A stretch of DNA of 64,000 nt. Origin: an uncultured Bacteroidaceae bacterium. Its GTDB lineage: Bacteria > Bacteroidota > Bacteroidia > Bacteroidales > Bacteroidaceae. The notes beneath the pieces were generated by a model. That model was not told the DNA's origin. It did no database searches and worked only from the letters and a program-made list of their open reading frames with translations. The stretch lies in assembly GCA_944320955.1 (NCBI GenBank), contig CALUJL010000035.1, positions 1 to 64,000 of the forward strand. The letters run 5' to 3'. The position numbers and the translations under genes are program-made. Shown piece by piece: positions 25,210 through 32,255 of the stretch. Positions within the stretch are counted from its first letter, which is position 1, and every line of letters starts with the position of its first letter.

Positions 25210-25982
25210 GCGTAGCCGCCGGGGAGCCGTTGCGCCGCGTGGGCGAGGCGTTGTGCTCCCTGTTTTTCCCGCGCCTGTGCCCGGTCTGCGGGCGTGCCCT
25301 TCCCGAGGGGATGGACCTGCTCTGCCCCGACTGCCTGGCGCGGCTGCCCCGCACGGGTTTTCTCCCGCAGCGGGGCAACGCGATGGAAGAGCTTTTTGCC
25401 GGAGTGTTGCCCCTCGTGCCCGACGTGCGGCTGCACTCGGCCGCCGCTTTCTTCTACTATAAGCCCGGCGAGCCCTACACCCGTCTTGTCACCGACCTTA
25501 AGTACCGCCACCGCCGCGGCCTGGCCCGCGCGCTGGTGGAGCAGATGTTCCGCGAGTGCGACCCGCGCCTCTTCCTGCCCGGGGGCGCCGACGTGGTGAT
25601 GCCCGTGCCCATCCATTGGAAAAAGCGCGGGCGGCGGGGCTACGACCAGAGTGCCTACATAGCCCGCGCCGTAGGCCGCCGGCTGGGCATCGGGGTGCGG
25701 GAGCGGGGCGTGCGCCGCGTGGCGGACACGCCCTCGCAGACGGCTTTTTCCCACTCCCGCCGCTTCGACAACGTGGCGGGGGCCTTCCGCTGGGAGACGG
25801 CGCTGGCCGAATCCTTGCGCGGGCGGCACCTTGTGCTGGTGGACGACGTGGTCACCTCGGGCGCCACGGTGGCTTCCTGCGTCGAGGCCCTCTGCGCGGC
25901 CCTGAGCCAGGCGCCGCCCGCGGGCGAAGGCCGCAGGCCCGTAGGCGTATCCATCCTCTCCCTGGCTTTCTCCAAGGGATGA
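25197..25982 (+). CDS. ComF-family phosphoribosyltransferase-like protein
   Basis: A 261-residue ComF/GntX-type protein. A zinc-finger-like N-terminus (LCPVCGRALPEGMDLLCPDC, residues about 27-46) precedes a PRTase fold with the PRPP-binding motif HLVLVDDVVTSGATVASC near 215. The family includes ComF, needed for DNA uptake in naturally competent bacteria; in Bacteroidales the role is untested, and co-location with recX fits DNA processing. The ATG at 25197 lies inside the end of recX. Confidence 0.87.
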   Translation: MPGLSVAAGEPLRRVGEALCSLFFPRLCPVCGRALPEGMDLLCPDCLARLPRTGFLPQRGNAMEELFAGVLPLVPDVRLHSAAAFFYYKPGEPYTRLVTDLKYRHRRGLARALVEQMFRECDPRLFLPGGADVVMPVPIHWKKRGRRGYDQSAYIARAVGRRLGIGVRERGVRRVADTPSQTAFSHSRRFDNVAGAFRWETALAESLRGRHLVLVDDVVTSGATVASCVEALCAALSQAPPAGEGRRPVGVSILSLAFSKG

Positions 25983-26011
25983 CTTCCGCCCTTTCCCGCC
26001 GCATCCGCGCG

Positions 26012-26077
26012 GCAAAAGCGCTGCCGCTTTTGCCGGGAAGCCGCAGCGCTTTTGCCGGAAAGTGCCGCATCTTTTTT
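26012..26077. repeat. 22-nt array 5 (three clear units, degenerate to about 26143)
   Basis: Clear units start at 26012, 26034 and 26056, for example CAAAAGCGCTGCCGCTTTTG and GGAAGCCGCAGCGCTTTTGC. The 22-nt phase continues through weaker units to one at 26122 (AAAAAGTGCTGCG). It lies between comF and the pyrE promoter. Confidence 0.85.
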
Positions 26078-26164
26078 GTAAACGGTTTGCTGTTTTTCAG
26101 CAGTTTTGCGCGCGGAGGGGACAAAAAGTGCTGCGATTTGCGCGCCCGTTACGGGCGAATTGCT

Positions 26165-26172
26165 TATTTTTG
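26165..26172 (+). promoter_or_regulatory. -7 box for the pyrE operon
   Basis: TATTTTTG fits TAnnTTTG, 30 nt before the pyrE ATG. A TTTG at 26137-26140 is 24 nt upstream, slightly long for the -33 element; it falls in the last degenerate repeat unit. Confidence 0.55.
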
Positions 26173-26202
26173 CGCCCGAGAAAGTTTAGCACTGGAGCAA
26201 CA

Positions 26203-26841
26203 ATGAAGAACTTAGAGAGAATTTTTGCCGAAAAACTACTGAAGATCAAAGCCATCAAGTTGCAGCCCTCCAACCCTTTCACGTGGGCTTCCGGCTGGAA
26301 ATCGCCGTTCTATTGCGACAACCGCAAGACCTTGTCGTACCCTTCCCTGCGTAATTTCGTCAAAATCGAAATATCCCGCCTCATCCTGGAGCGTTTCTCC
26401 GCCGTCGATGCCATAGCGGGCGTGGCGACCGGCGCCATACCTCAGGGCGCTTTGGTGGCCGACGAGCTGAACCTTCCCTTTGTCTACGTCCGTTCGAGCC
26501 CTAAGGATCACGGCTTGGAGAACCTCATCGAAGGCGAACTTCGCCCGGGCATGAAGGTCGTGGTCGTAGAGGATCTCGTATCCACGGGCGGCAGCAGCCT
26601 GAAAGCCGTGGAAGCCATCCGTCGTGACGGGTGCGAGGTTATCGGCATGATTGCCGCCTTCACCTACGGGTTCGATGTGGCGGAAAAAGCCTTCAAGGCC
26701 GCACGGGTCAACCTCGTGACGCTCACCAACTACGAAGCCGTGCTCGACGTGGCCTTGAAAACGGAATACATCACCCCCGACGACGTGCAAGTCCTGGCCG
26801 AATGGCGCAAGGACCCTGCCAACTGGGACTTGGGTAAATAA
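26203..26841 (+). CDS. pyrE: Orotate phosphoribosyltransferase
   Basis: A 212-residue PyrE joining orotate to PRPP to form OMP in pyrimidine synthesis. Landmarks are FTWASGWKSPFYCDNRKTLS near residue 27, GVATGAIPQGALVADEL near 71, YVRSSPKDHG near 93 and the PRPP motif VVVVEDLVSTGGSSLKA near 119. Length is normal. It is first in a + strand run with the SRPBCC and argH genes (10-nt and 8-nt gaps), so pyrimidine and arginine genes share a transcript. Confidence 0.96.
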   Translation: MKNLERIFAEKLLKIKAIKLQPSNPFTWASGWKSPFYCDNRKTLSYPSLRNFVKIEISRLILERFSAVDAIAGVATGAIPQGALVADELNLPFVYVRSSPKDHGLENLIEGELRPGMKVVVVEDLVSTGGSSLKAVEAIRRDGCEVIGMIAAFTYGFDVAEKAFKAARVNLVTLTNYEAVLDVALKTEYITPDDVQVLAEWRKDPANWDLGK

Positions 26842-26851
26842 CCAAAACCCC

Positions 26852-27316
26852 ATGGAACAATTCGAAAGCAGCGTAAAACATATTCCCTATTCCCCTGCAC
26901 AAGTCTACGCCAAACTCTCCGACCTGCGCAACGTGGAGGAGCTCAAACAGCGCATCCCCCCCGAGGCGCTCGATGCCGCGCGGCAGAAGGGGCTTGCCCT
27001 GGACCTCGGCCAAATAGTTTGCGAGGCAGACAGCATCAGCTTCCCCGTCCCGCAGATCGGGCAGGTGCGCTTCGCCATTTGCGACCGCGAGCAGGACAAG
27101 ACCCTCAAGTTCGGCCTCGAAGGCATTCCCCTCGACGCACATCTCTGGATTCAGCTGCTGCCCGACGGCGATAGCGGTGCCGCGGCGCGCCTAAAGGTCA
27201 CGGCGCGCTACGATATCCCCTTCTTCATGAAAATGATGCTCAAGGGGAAACTCGACAAGATGCAGGACGGAGTGGAACGACTGGCCGACCTTTTGGCCCT
27301 CATCAAATACGAATAG
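26852..27316 (+). CDS. SRPBCC-fold protein
   Basis: A 154-residue protein of the START/Bet v1-like superfamily: FESSVKHIPYSPAQVYAKLS at the start, strands FPVPQIGQVRFAICD and LKVTARYDIP, and a long C-terminal helix MLKGKLDKMQDGVERLADLL. The superfamily binds hydrophobic ligands. It is frequently found between pyrE and argH in Bacteroidales, but I know of no function. It is cytoplasmic, with no signal peptide. Confidence 0.82.
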   Translation: MEQFESSVKHIPYSPAQVYAKLSDLRNVEELKQRIPPEALDAARQKGLALDLGQIVCEADSISFPVPQIGQVRFAICDREQDKTLKFGLEGIPLDAHLWIQLLPDGDSGAAARLKVTARYDIPFFMKMMLKGKLDKMQDGVERLADLLALIKYE

Positions 27317-27324
27317 ACAGAAAA

Positions 27325-28668
27325 ATGCCTCAGAAACTCTGGGAAAAGAAAGTGCGGATGACGGAAGCCATCGAGCGCTTTACCGTAGGGCGCGACCGCG
27401 AAATGGACCTTTACCTGGCGCCCTACGACGTGATGGGCTCCATGGCCCACATCATCATGCTGGAGTCCATCGGTTTGCTCAAGCCCGAGGAGCTGGAAGT
27501 GCTCCTCGCCGAGCTCAAAGCCCTCTACTTCCGCGCCGAACAGCCGGGCGGATTCAAAATAGAAGAAGGCGTGGAAGACGTACACTCGCAGGTCGAGCTC
27601 GAATTGACCCGCAAGTTGGGCGATGTGGGCAAGAAGATTCACAGCGGGCGCTCGCGCAACGACCAGGTCCTGCTCGACCTGAAGCTCTTCACGCGGGCCA
27701 AACTGGAAGAAGTGGCCGCCGAAGTGCGCACTCTCTTCGGCCATCTCCAGGCGCAGAGCGAGCGTTACAAGGATGTCCTCATGCCCGGATATACACACCT
27801 GCAGGTGGCCATGCCGAGTTCCTTCGGCCTCTGGCTGGGCGCCTATGCCGAGAGCCTGGTGGACGACCTGCTGTTCCTGCAGGCGGCCTACCGCATGTGT
27901 AACCGCAATCCGCTCGGTTCTGCCGCCGGATACGGCTCTTCTTTCCCCTTGGACCGCACGATGACGACCCGCCTGCTGGGCTTCGACGGGCTTAACTACA
28001 ACGTGGTCTACGCCCAGATGGGCCGCGGCAAGCTCGAACGCAACGTGGCCTTCGCCCTGGGCGGCATAGCCGGCACGCTGGCGAAGCTCGCTTTCGACAA
28101 CTGCCTCTTCAACTCGCAGAACTTTGCCTTCGTGAAGCTGCCCGACGAATGCACCACCGGCTCCAGCATCATGCCCCACAAAAAGAATCCCGACGTATTC
28201 GAATTGATCCGCGCCCGCTGCAACAAACTCCAGGCCCTGCCGCAGCAAGTGGTGCTCATCATGAATAATTTGCCCTGCGGGTACTTCCGCGATTTGCAGA
28301 TCATCAAGGAAGTCTTCCTCCCCGCCTTCGACGAATTGCTCGACTGCCTCCGCATGACGAGCTACATCATCGAGCGCATCCGCGTCAACGACCATCTGCT
28401 CGACGACCCGCGCTACGACGCCATGTTCAGCGTCGAGGAGGTGAATCGTCTGGCCGCCGCAGGCATGCCCTTCCGCGATGCCTACCGCAAGGTCGGAATC
28501 GACATAGAAGAAGGCCGTTTCGTACCCCGCAAGGAGGTGCATCATACGCACGAAGGCAGCATCGGCAACCTGTGTAACGACGAAGTCCGCCGCCGTATGG
28601 AGGAAATCTACGCCTCTTTCGGTTTCGACCGCGTGCACGAAGCCGAGCAAAAACTGCTCGAACGATGA
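27325..28668 (+). CDS. argH: Argininosuccinate lyase
   Basis: A 447-residue ArgH releasing fumarate from argininosuccinate to give arginine. Landmarks are EDVHSQVELELTRKLG near residue 88, HSGRSRNDQVLLDLKLF near 106, MPGYTHLQVAMPSSFG near 153 and the fumarase-superfamily signature TGSSIMPHKKNPDVFELIR near 274. Length is close to family norms. The next gene begins 4 nt before its stop, so the lipoprotein gene downstream is coupled. Confidence 0.96.
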   Translation: MPQKLWEKKVRMTEAIERFTVGRDREMDLYLAPYDVMGSMAHIIMLESIGLLKPEELEVLLAELKALYFRAEQPGGFKIEEGVEDVHSQVELELTRKLGDVGKKIHSGRSRNDQVLLDLKLFTRAKLEEVAAEVRTLFGHLQAQSERYKDVLMPGYTHLQVAMPSSFGLWLGAYAESLVDDLLFLQAAYRMCNRNPLGSAAGYGSSFPLDRTMTTRLLGFDGLNYNVVYAQMGRGKLERNVAFALGGIAGTLAKLAFDNCLFNSQNFAFVKLPDECTTGSSIMPHKKNPDVFELIRARCNKLQALPQQVVLIMNNLPCGYFRDLQIIKEVFLPAFDELLDCLRMTSYIIERIRVNDHLLDDPRYDAMFSVEEVNRLAAAGMPFRDAYRKVGIDIEEGRFVPRKEVHHTHEGSIGNLCNDEVRRRMEEIYASFGFDRVHEAEQKLLER

Positions 28669-29186
28669 TTCTTTCCCGCCGCATTTCCCCTTTTCTGCTG
28701 CGCTCCTTCCGTCGGGGCGCGGCAGTTTTCGTATTGGCGGCAGTCCTCCCGGCCTGTTCTTCCGACGAGCCCGAGACCTCCCTGCCCGACATGCCGGTCT
28801 ACGCGCGCCTCAGTCTGGACGATGCCCAGTACACCCGCCTGCAAAACCTCGGCGAGTTTCTCGAAATCACCGAGCCGCGCGGCGCTTTCACCCGCATCGG
28901 CGTGCGGGGGCTGCTCATCGTTCATTCCATCACCCCGATGGATTCTTCCCGTCCCTTTGCCGCTTACGACCTGGCCTGCCCCTATTGTTACACCCGCAGC
29001 AGCCGCTCGCCCCGTCCCCGCGTGCATGCCCAGGAGGGCGGCGTGAGCGCCGTGTGCGAAGAGTGCGGCTCCCGCTACGACATCTCCTCCGGTTTCGGCG
29101 GATGTGTCGAAGGCCCCGGCACGCAACTGCAGGTCTATGAGACCTACTACAGCGCCGCTTCCCGCGTCCTCCTCGTGCAGGATTGA
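28665..29186 (+). CDS. Lipoprotein with Rieske-like layout but Cys-x2-Cys pairs
   Basis: A 173-residue lipoprotein: signal peptide ending VLPAC (Cys31 acylated), then CSSDEPE. The C-terminal half has the spacing of Bacteroidales Rieske-like lipoproteins (VHAQEGGVSAVCEECGSRYD, then SGFGGCVEGPGTQLQVYE), but the pairs are CPYC (Cys105/108) and CEEC (Cys131/134) rather than C-x-H and C-x2-H, so it is not a classic 2Fe-2S Rieske site; a rubredoxin/zinc-ribbon-like site is possible. It overlaps argH by 4 nt. Function unknown. Confidence 0.75.
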   Translation: MILSRRISPFLLRSFRRGAAVFVLAAVLPACSSDEPETSLPDMPVYARLSLDDAQYTRLQNLGEFLEITEPRGAFTRIGVRGLLIVHSITPMDSSRPFAAYDLACPYCYTRSSRSPRPRVHAQEGGVSAVCEECGSRYDISSGFGGCVEGPGTQLQVYETYYSAASRVLLVQD

Positions 29187-29208
29187 GGCAGGATTGTGCC
29201 GCCTGCGT

Positions 29209-29239
29209 TTTGCCGTCTCGCGGAATATCCCTATCTTTG
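29209..29239 (+). promoter_or_regulatory. Promoter for tRNA-Leu(TAA)
   Basis: TTTG (29209-29212), a 19-nt spacer and TATCTTTG (29232-29239) match the consensus well. The tRNA begins at 29382, so about 135 nt of leader, mostly repeat array 6, would be transcribed ahead of it. Confidence 0.78.
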
Positions 29240-29253
29240 CCCCGCTTTCTGAA

Positions 29254-29341
29254 AAAAGCGGCAGCACTTTTCCAGAAAACCGCTGCCGCTTTTCCCGAAA
29301 AGCCCTGCCGCTTTTTCCCCTCCGGTGCGCCGCTTTGGGCG
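29254..29341. repeat. 22-nt tandem array 6 (three clear units plus one weak)
   Basis: Units start at 29254, 29276, 29298 and (weak) 29320: AAAAGCGGCAGCACTTTTCC, AAAACCGCTGCCGCTTTTCC and AAAAGCCCTGCCGCTTTTTC, then a degenerate copy. The sense of the core alternates between units. It lies between a consensus promoter and the tRNA-Leu gene. Confidence 0.9.
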
Positions 29342-29381
29342 CGGGAAGGCGGGGGAGTTGGTAGAAAGCCAGTGCACTTTG

Positions 29382-29465
29382 GCTCGAATGGTGGAATGGT
29401 AGACACGAGGGACTTAAAATCCCTTGGCTATTGCAGCTGTGCGGGTTCGAGTCCCGCTTCGAGCA
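29382..29465 (+). tRNA. tRNA-Leu (anticodon TAA)
   Basis: A class II tRNA of 84 nt: acceptor arms GCTCGAA/TTCGAGC with discriminator A, D-arm GGTGGAATGGTAGACAC, anticodon stem-loop GGGA-CTTAAAA-TCCC (anticodon TAA), a long variable arm and T-arm GCGGGTTCGAGTCCCGC. CCA is not encoded. The higA stop codon lies 6 nt beyond its 3' end. Confidence 0.96.
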
Positions 29466-29471
29466 CTTTTC

Positions 29472-29804
29472 TTACCACAAGGCTACTTTGCCGCCTATGC
29501 CTAAGTCGAGCGAGGCGGAGTTGAATCCCAAGGCTTTGAATACCCGGCTCATTGTGGGAAGTGTGATAACGCATTTCCCGCTTTCGAGTTTCGATATCTG
29601 AGACTTCTTTACGCCAACTTTGGCTCCCAGCTCCTCTTGTGTAAGGTTTTGCTTCAGCCGTTCCTCTTTGATGGCTTTCCCGATATGATAAGCCTGCAAC
29701 TCTTCCTTGAGTTGGGCTTCCATTGCGTCTCTTTCCGGGGTTCCTATTTTTCCCCATACCTCATCAACTATTACGCTAAGCGGGGTTAAATTCATCTTTT
29801 CCAT
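29472..29804 (-). CDS. higA: XRE-family antitoxin (HigA-type)
   Basis: A 110-residue protein with a helix-turn-helix at residues 54-76 (LTQEELGAKVGVKKSQISKL) after a helical N-terminus. It follows a HigB-type toxin gene by 2 nt, the usual toxin-first order of higBA modules, and would bind the toxin and repress the operon. ATGs at residues 1 and 4 are both possible; the first is used. Composition is AT-richer than its neighbours. The antitoxin frame is intact although the toxin is broken. Confidence 0.88.
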   Translation of the reverse strand: MEKMNLTPLSVIVDEVWGKIGTPERDAMEAQLKEELQAYHIGKAIKEERLKQNLTQEELGAKVGVKKSQISKLESGKCVITLPTMSRVFKALGFNSASLDLGIGGKVALW

Positions 29805-29806
29805 AG

Positions 29807-30150
29807 CTATTGGTTTTTATTGTTGAAGTATTCTTTTCTCATGGCCTCTGCCTTTTTGATTTCTTTCTTCGGCGTCTTTTGTGTCTTTTTCATTATTCCG
29901 TGTGTTGCTACTACTAAGGCTTCCCTCTCGGTGTCCCAGAAGGCAAAAAGACGGTAGCATACGCCATTGAATAGAGTACGGAGTTCCCATATCTCTAGTT
30001 CTCCAGTTTCTTGAAAAGCTCTTTATCTATTTCTCCTCCCTCCACTTTGAGAAGGTTATAAGTGATTTTTCTTTGTGCCTTTTCCGGAAGGGAAGATAAG
30101 AACTCTCTTGCCATATCCAGAAATGCGATTTTAAGTTTTCGCTTGTTCAT
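29807..30150 (-). pseudogene. higB: HigB-type toxin gene with frameshift
   Basis: Reading from the ATG at 30150, the frame gives MNKRKLKIAFLDMAREFLSS and continues to KELFKKLEN before a TAG at about 29997. In the -1 frame the sequence continues as LEIWELRTLFNGVCYRLFAF, WDTEREALVVATHGIMKK and an end EYFNNKNQ at 29807. Together these rebuild a full RelE/ParE-superfamily (HigB, Gp49-like) mRNA interferase of about 113 residues, so one base has been lost near 29995-30000. No classic slippery heptamer is visible. The toxin is probably inactive, unless the shift is a sequencing error. Confidence 0.85.
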
Positions 30151-30245
30151 CTGGCTTATTTTGCAGTGGGGCAAAGATATGAGTTTGTTTCCATACAAGC
30201 AAACTATCCGATGGTGCAGTAGTTATTCATCTGCCCGTTGCTTAT

Positions 30246-32072
30246 TCAGAACCGGAACGACAGCCCTCCCAGGAAGTTGATGCCGTGGCTGGGGTAGGAG
30301 TAGAAGTCCTCGTAGTCCTTGTTGAGCAGGTTGCTCGTCTGGGCGTAGAGGGAAAGCCGCGGGGTGATGGCAAAGGAGATGTTCGCGCTCAGGTTGTTTA
30401 TGGCCCTCATGCGGTACTCCGTCTCTTCCGCCGTGCCGCCGAAGGCGCAGAGTGCTGCCGCCTGCGCGGGAGTCAGTGAGTTCCGGTCCGTATTGTAGAG
30501 CGCCGACTGGAATCCCGCGGCCTGCCCCAGCTCGGGCATCAGCAGGTAGTGCGCCAGTTTCACCTTCGGCCGTTGCACGTAGCGGTAGCCCACTCCCACG
30601 CGTACGCGGCGGGTGATGGGGAAGTGCAGCGAGGCTTCCACCTCGTTCTTGGGCTTCATCAGGTGGAAGGTGCGGTCCTCGTTCTTCCAGTCGTACATCT
30701 TTCCGCGCACGCCCAGCCGCACGGGGCCCATATACAGGTCGATTTTCGCTTCGGCATAGAGGTGTTTCGTGTCGGCGTTGCCCACGTAGAGATAAGCCAC
30801 GTCCGTTAGGTTGGAGAAAAGGTTGTAGAAGCAGGCGTCGTTCTTCGTGTCGTTATATCCTCCGCGCACGTCGAAGGAGAAGACCGGCCCCACGTTTCCC
30901 TTCACGCCCACTGCGCCGTCAAGGCGCTGGTGCGCGTCTTTCAGCCGTCCCGACATCCAGTAGGGATTTTTTTCCTCCAGGCTCCGGAAGTCATTGAGCA
31001 CGTGTCCGCCGCCCAGCACGGCATATATTGCGTAGTCGCTGCAGAAGGTCCATTCCGCCGCCACGTCGGGGGCGAACTGTACGAACTGCCCGCGTCCGGC
31101 ATTGTAGTGCACCTTCAGTCCGGCCCGCAGGGCGAGTCCCCGCCAAAACAGCTGGTAGTAGGGGTTGGCCTGCAGCGCCGTGTAGCTGCCGTATGCGCGG
31201 CTGTAGAACATGTTGTCCATCTCCAGCCGCAGGCCGAGGCTCTGGTCGTCGTCGAGGTCGCCGCTCAGGTCGGCCGTCGTGTGCAGCGCGTGTTCCGTCA
31301 GCGCCTGCCCGTCGGCCATGTGGCTGCGGCGGAAGGCGGAGTAGCGTGCGCCGGCTTCGAAGTGGAGGGGCAGGGTGCTCGCCTCGTTGGTGCGCACGTC
31401 TGCTCCGATGGCATACTTGCGGTGTCCCTGGTTCGCCGTGGGGGCGGGGTAGAGGCAGCCCGCCGTGGGCAGTTCTCCTGCGGTGGAGTGGATGAAGCGG
31501 TAGTAGCTGAAGTTGTCGAAGCCCAGCTCCCCGGCGGCGCGCAGCGTCACGTTGTCGAAGTAGTGTGCATAGTCCAGCGTCGCCCCGGTGCGGAAGTAGT
31601 GGTTGTCCCACTTGCTGATTCCGTAGAGCGGATATTCCGCCAGCGGCTCCACGGTGCGCTCCTTCACCGTGCCGGCGAAGGAGGCGTTCACGTTCAGCTC
31701 GTCGCGGTCCGTCAGTTCCAGCAGGTATCCGGCCTTCAGGTCTGCCTGCCCGTAGTTGCCTCCGCCGCCGAGCACGTAGCCCTGCGTTGCCTCGTCCTGC
31801 GTCAGGCTCATGATGTCCGGCCCCAGCCGGTAGCGGGAGTCGTTGTAGGCCTGCGCCCCGGTTCCGTAGCGGATGTCCTGCTTTTCGCCCGAAGGCACCA
31901 CGCCCACGGGCAACACGTCGAGCCGTTCCTCGCGGCCCACCTCGGGGTCGTATTCTTTTTCTACGGTCACAATCCGTTCTTTCTCCTCCACCTGTGCCTG
32001 CGCCCCCGTGGGGAAACCCAGGCCTGCGGCCAGCAGGGCCGCCGTGCAGAGCGGGATAATTTGTTTTTTCAT
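30246..32072 (-). CDS. TonB-dependent-receptor-like outer-membrane barrel protein
   Basis: A 608-residue protein with a signal peptide (MKKQIIPLCTAALLAAGLGF to AQAQ) and a C-terminus LGGLSFRF ending in Phe, the usual outer-membrane barrel signature. Alternating strands such as RLGVRGKMYDW, RRVRVGVGYRYVQRP and PRLSLYAQTSNLLNKDYEDF match the last strands of TonB-dependent receptors. The region before the barrel (EKERIVTVEKEYDPEV) is short and no plug domain is evident, so it may be a barrel-only relative. It follows the TPR protein gene on the same strand with array 7 between them; the two probably work together at the envelope. Confidence 0.75.
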   Translation of the reverse strand: MKKQIIPLCTAALLAAGLGFPTGAQAQVEEKERIVTVEKEYDPEVGREERLDVLPVGVVPSGEKQDIRYGTGAQAYNDSRYRLGPDIMSLTQDEATQGYVLGGGGNYGQADLKAGYLLELTDRDELNVNASFAGTVKERTVEPLAEYPLYGISKWDNHYFRTGATLDYAHYFDNVTLRAAGELGFDNFSYYRFIHSTAGELPTAGCLYPAPTANQGHRKYAIGADVRTNEASTLPLHFEAGARYSAFRRSHMADGQALTEHALHTTADLSGDLDDDQSLGLRLEMDNMFYSRAYGSYTALQANPYYQLFWRGLALRAGLKVHYNAGRGQFVQFAPDVAAEWTFCSDYAIYAVLGGGHVLNDFRSLEEKNPYWMSGRLKDAHQRLDGAVGVKGNVGPVFSFDVRGGYNDTKNDACFYNLFSNLTDVAYLYVGNADTKHLYAEAKIDLYMGPVRLGVRGKMYDWKNEDRTFHLMKPKNEVEASLHFPITRRVRVGVGYRYVQRPKVKLAHYLLMPELGQAAGFQSALYNTDRNSLTPAQAAALCAFGGTAEETEYRMRAINNLSANISFAITPRLSLYAQTSNLLNKDYEDFYSYPSHGINFLGGLSFRF

Positions 32073-32152
32073 AATGCGTTGGGTTGGCATATCGCGTCTT
32101 GTTTTTCTTGTTTCTTCAGTGTTTTTCCGGCAGGCCCGCTGCGTCTCCCGGG

Positions 32153-32240
32153 GAGAGTGCAGCCTCTTTCGGGGAAAAGTGCTGCCGCTTCCGGGGAAAA
32201 GCGCTGCATCTTTTCGGCAAAAGTGCCTGCGCTTTTCCGC
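32153..32240. repeat. 22-nt tandem array 7 (four units, 88 nt)
   Basis: Units start at 32153, 32175, 32197 and 32219, for example AAAAGTGCTGCCGCTTCCGG and AAAAGTGCCTGCGCTTTTCC. The array occupies most of the gap between the TPR gene (stop at 32256) and the barrel gene (start at 32072), both on the minus strand. Confidence 0.9.
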
Positions 32241-32255
32241 CGTCGTGCTGCCGGT

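Noticed and set aside
29990-30005. Programmed -1 frameshift in higB
   Set aside because: The shift is in the -1 direction but no X-XXY-YYZ slippery heptamer or following hairpin was seen; a one-base deletion is simpler.
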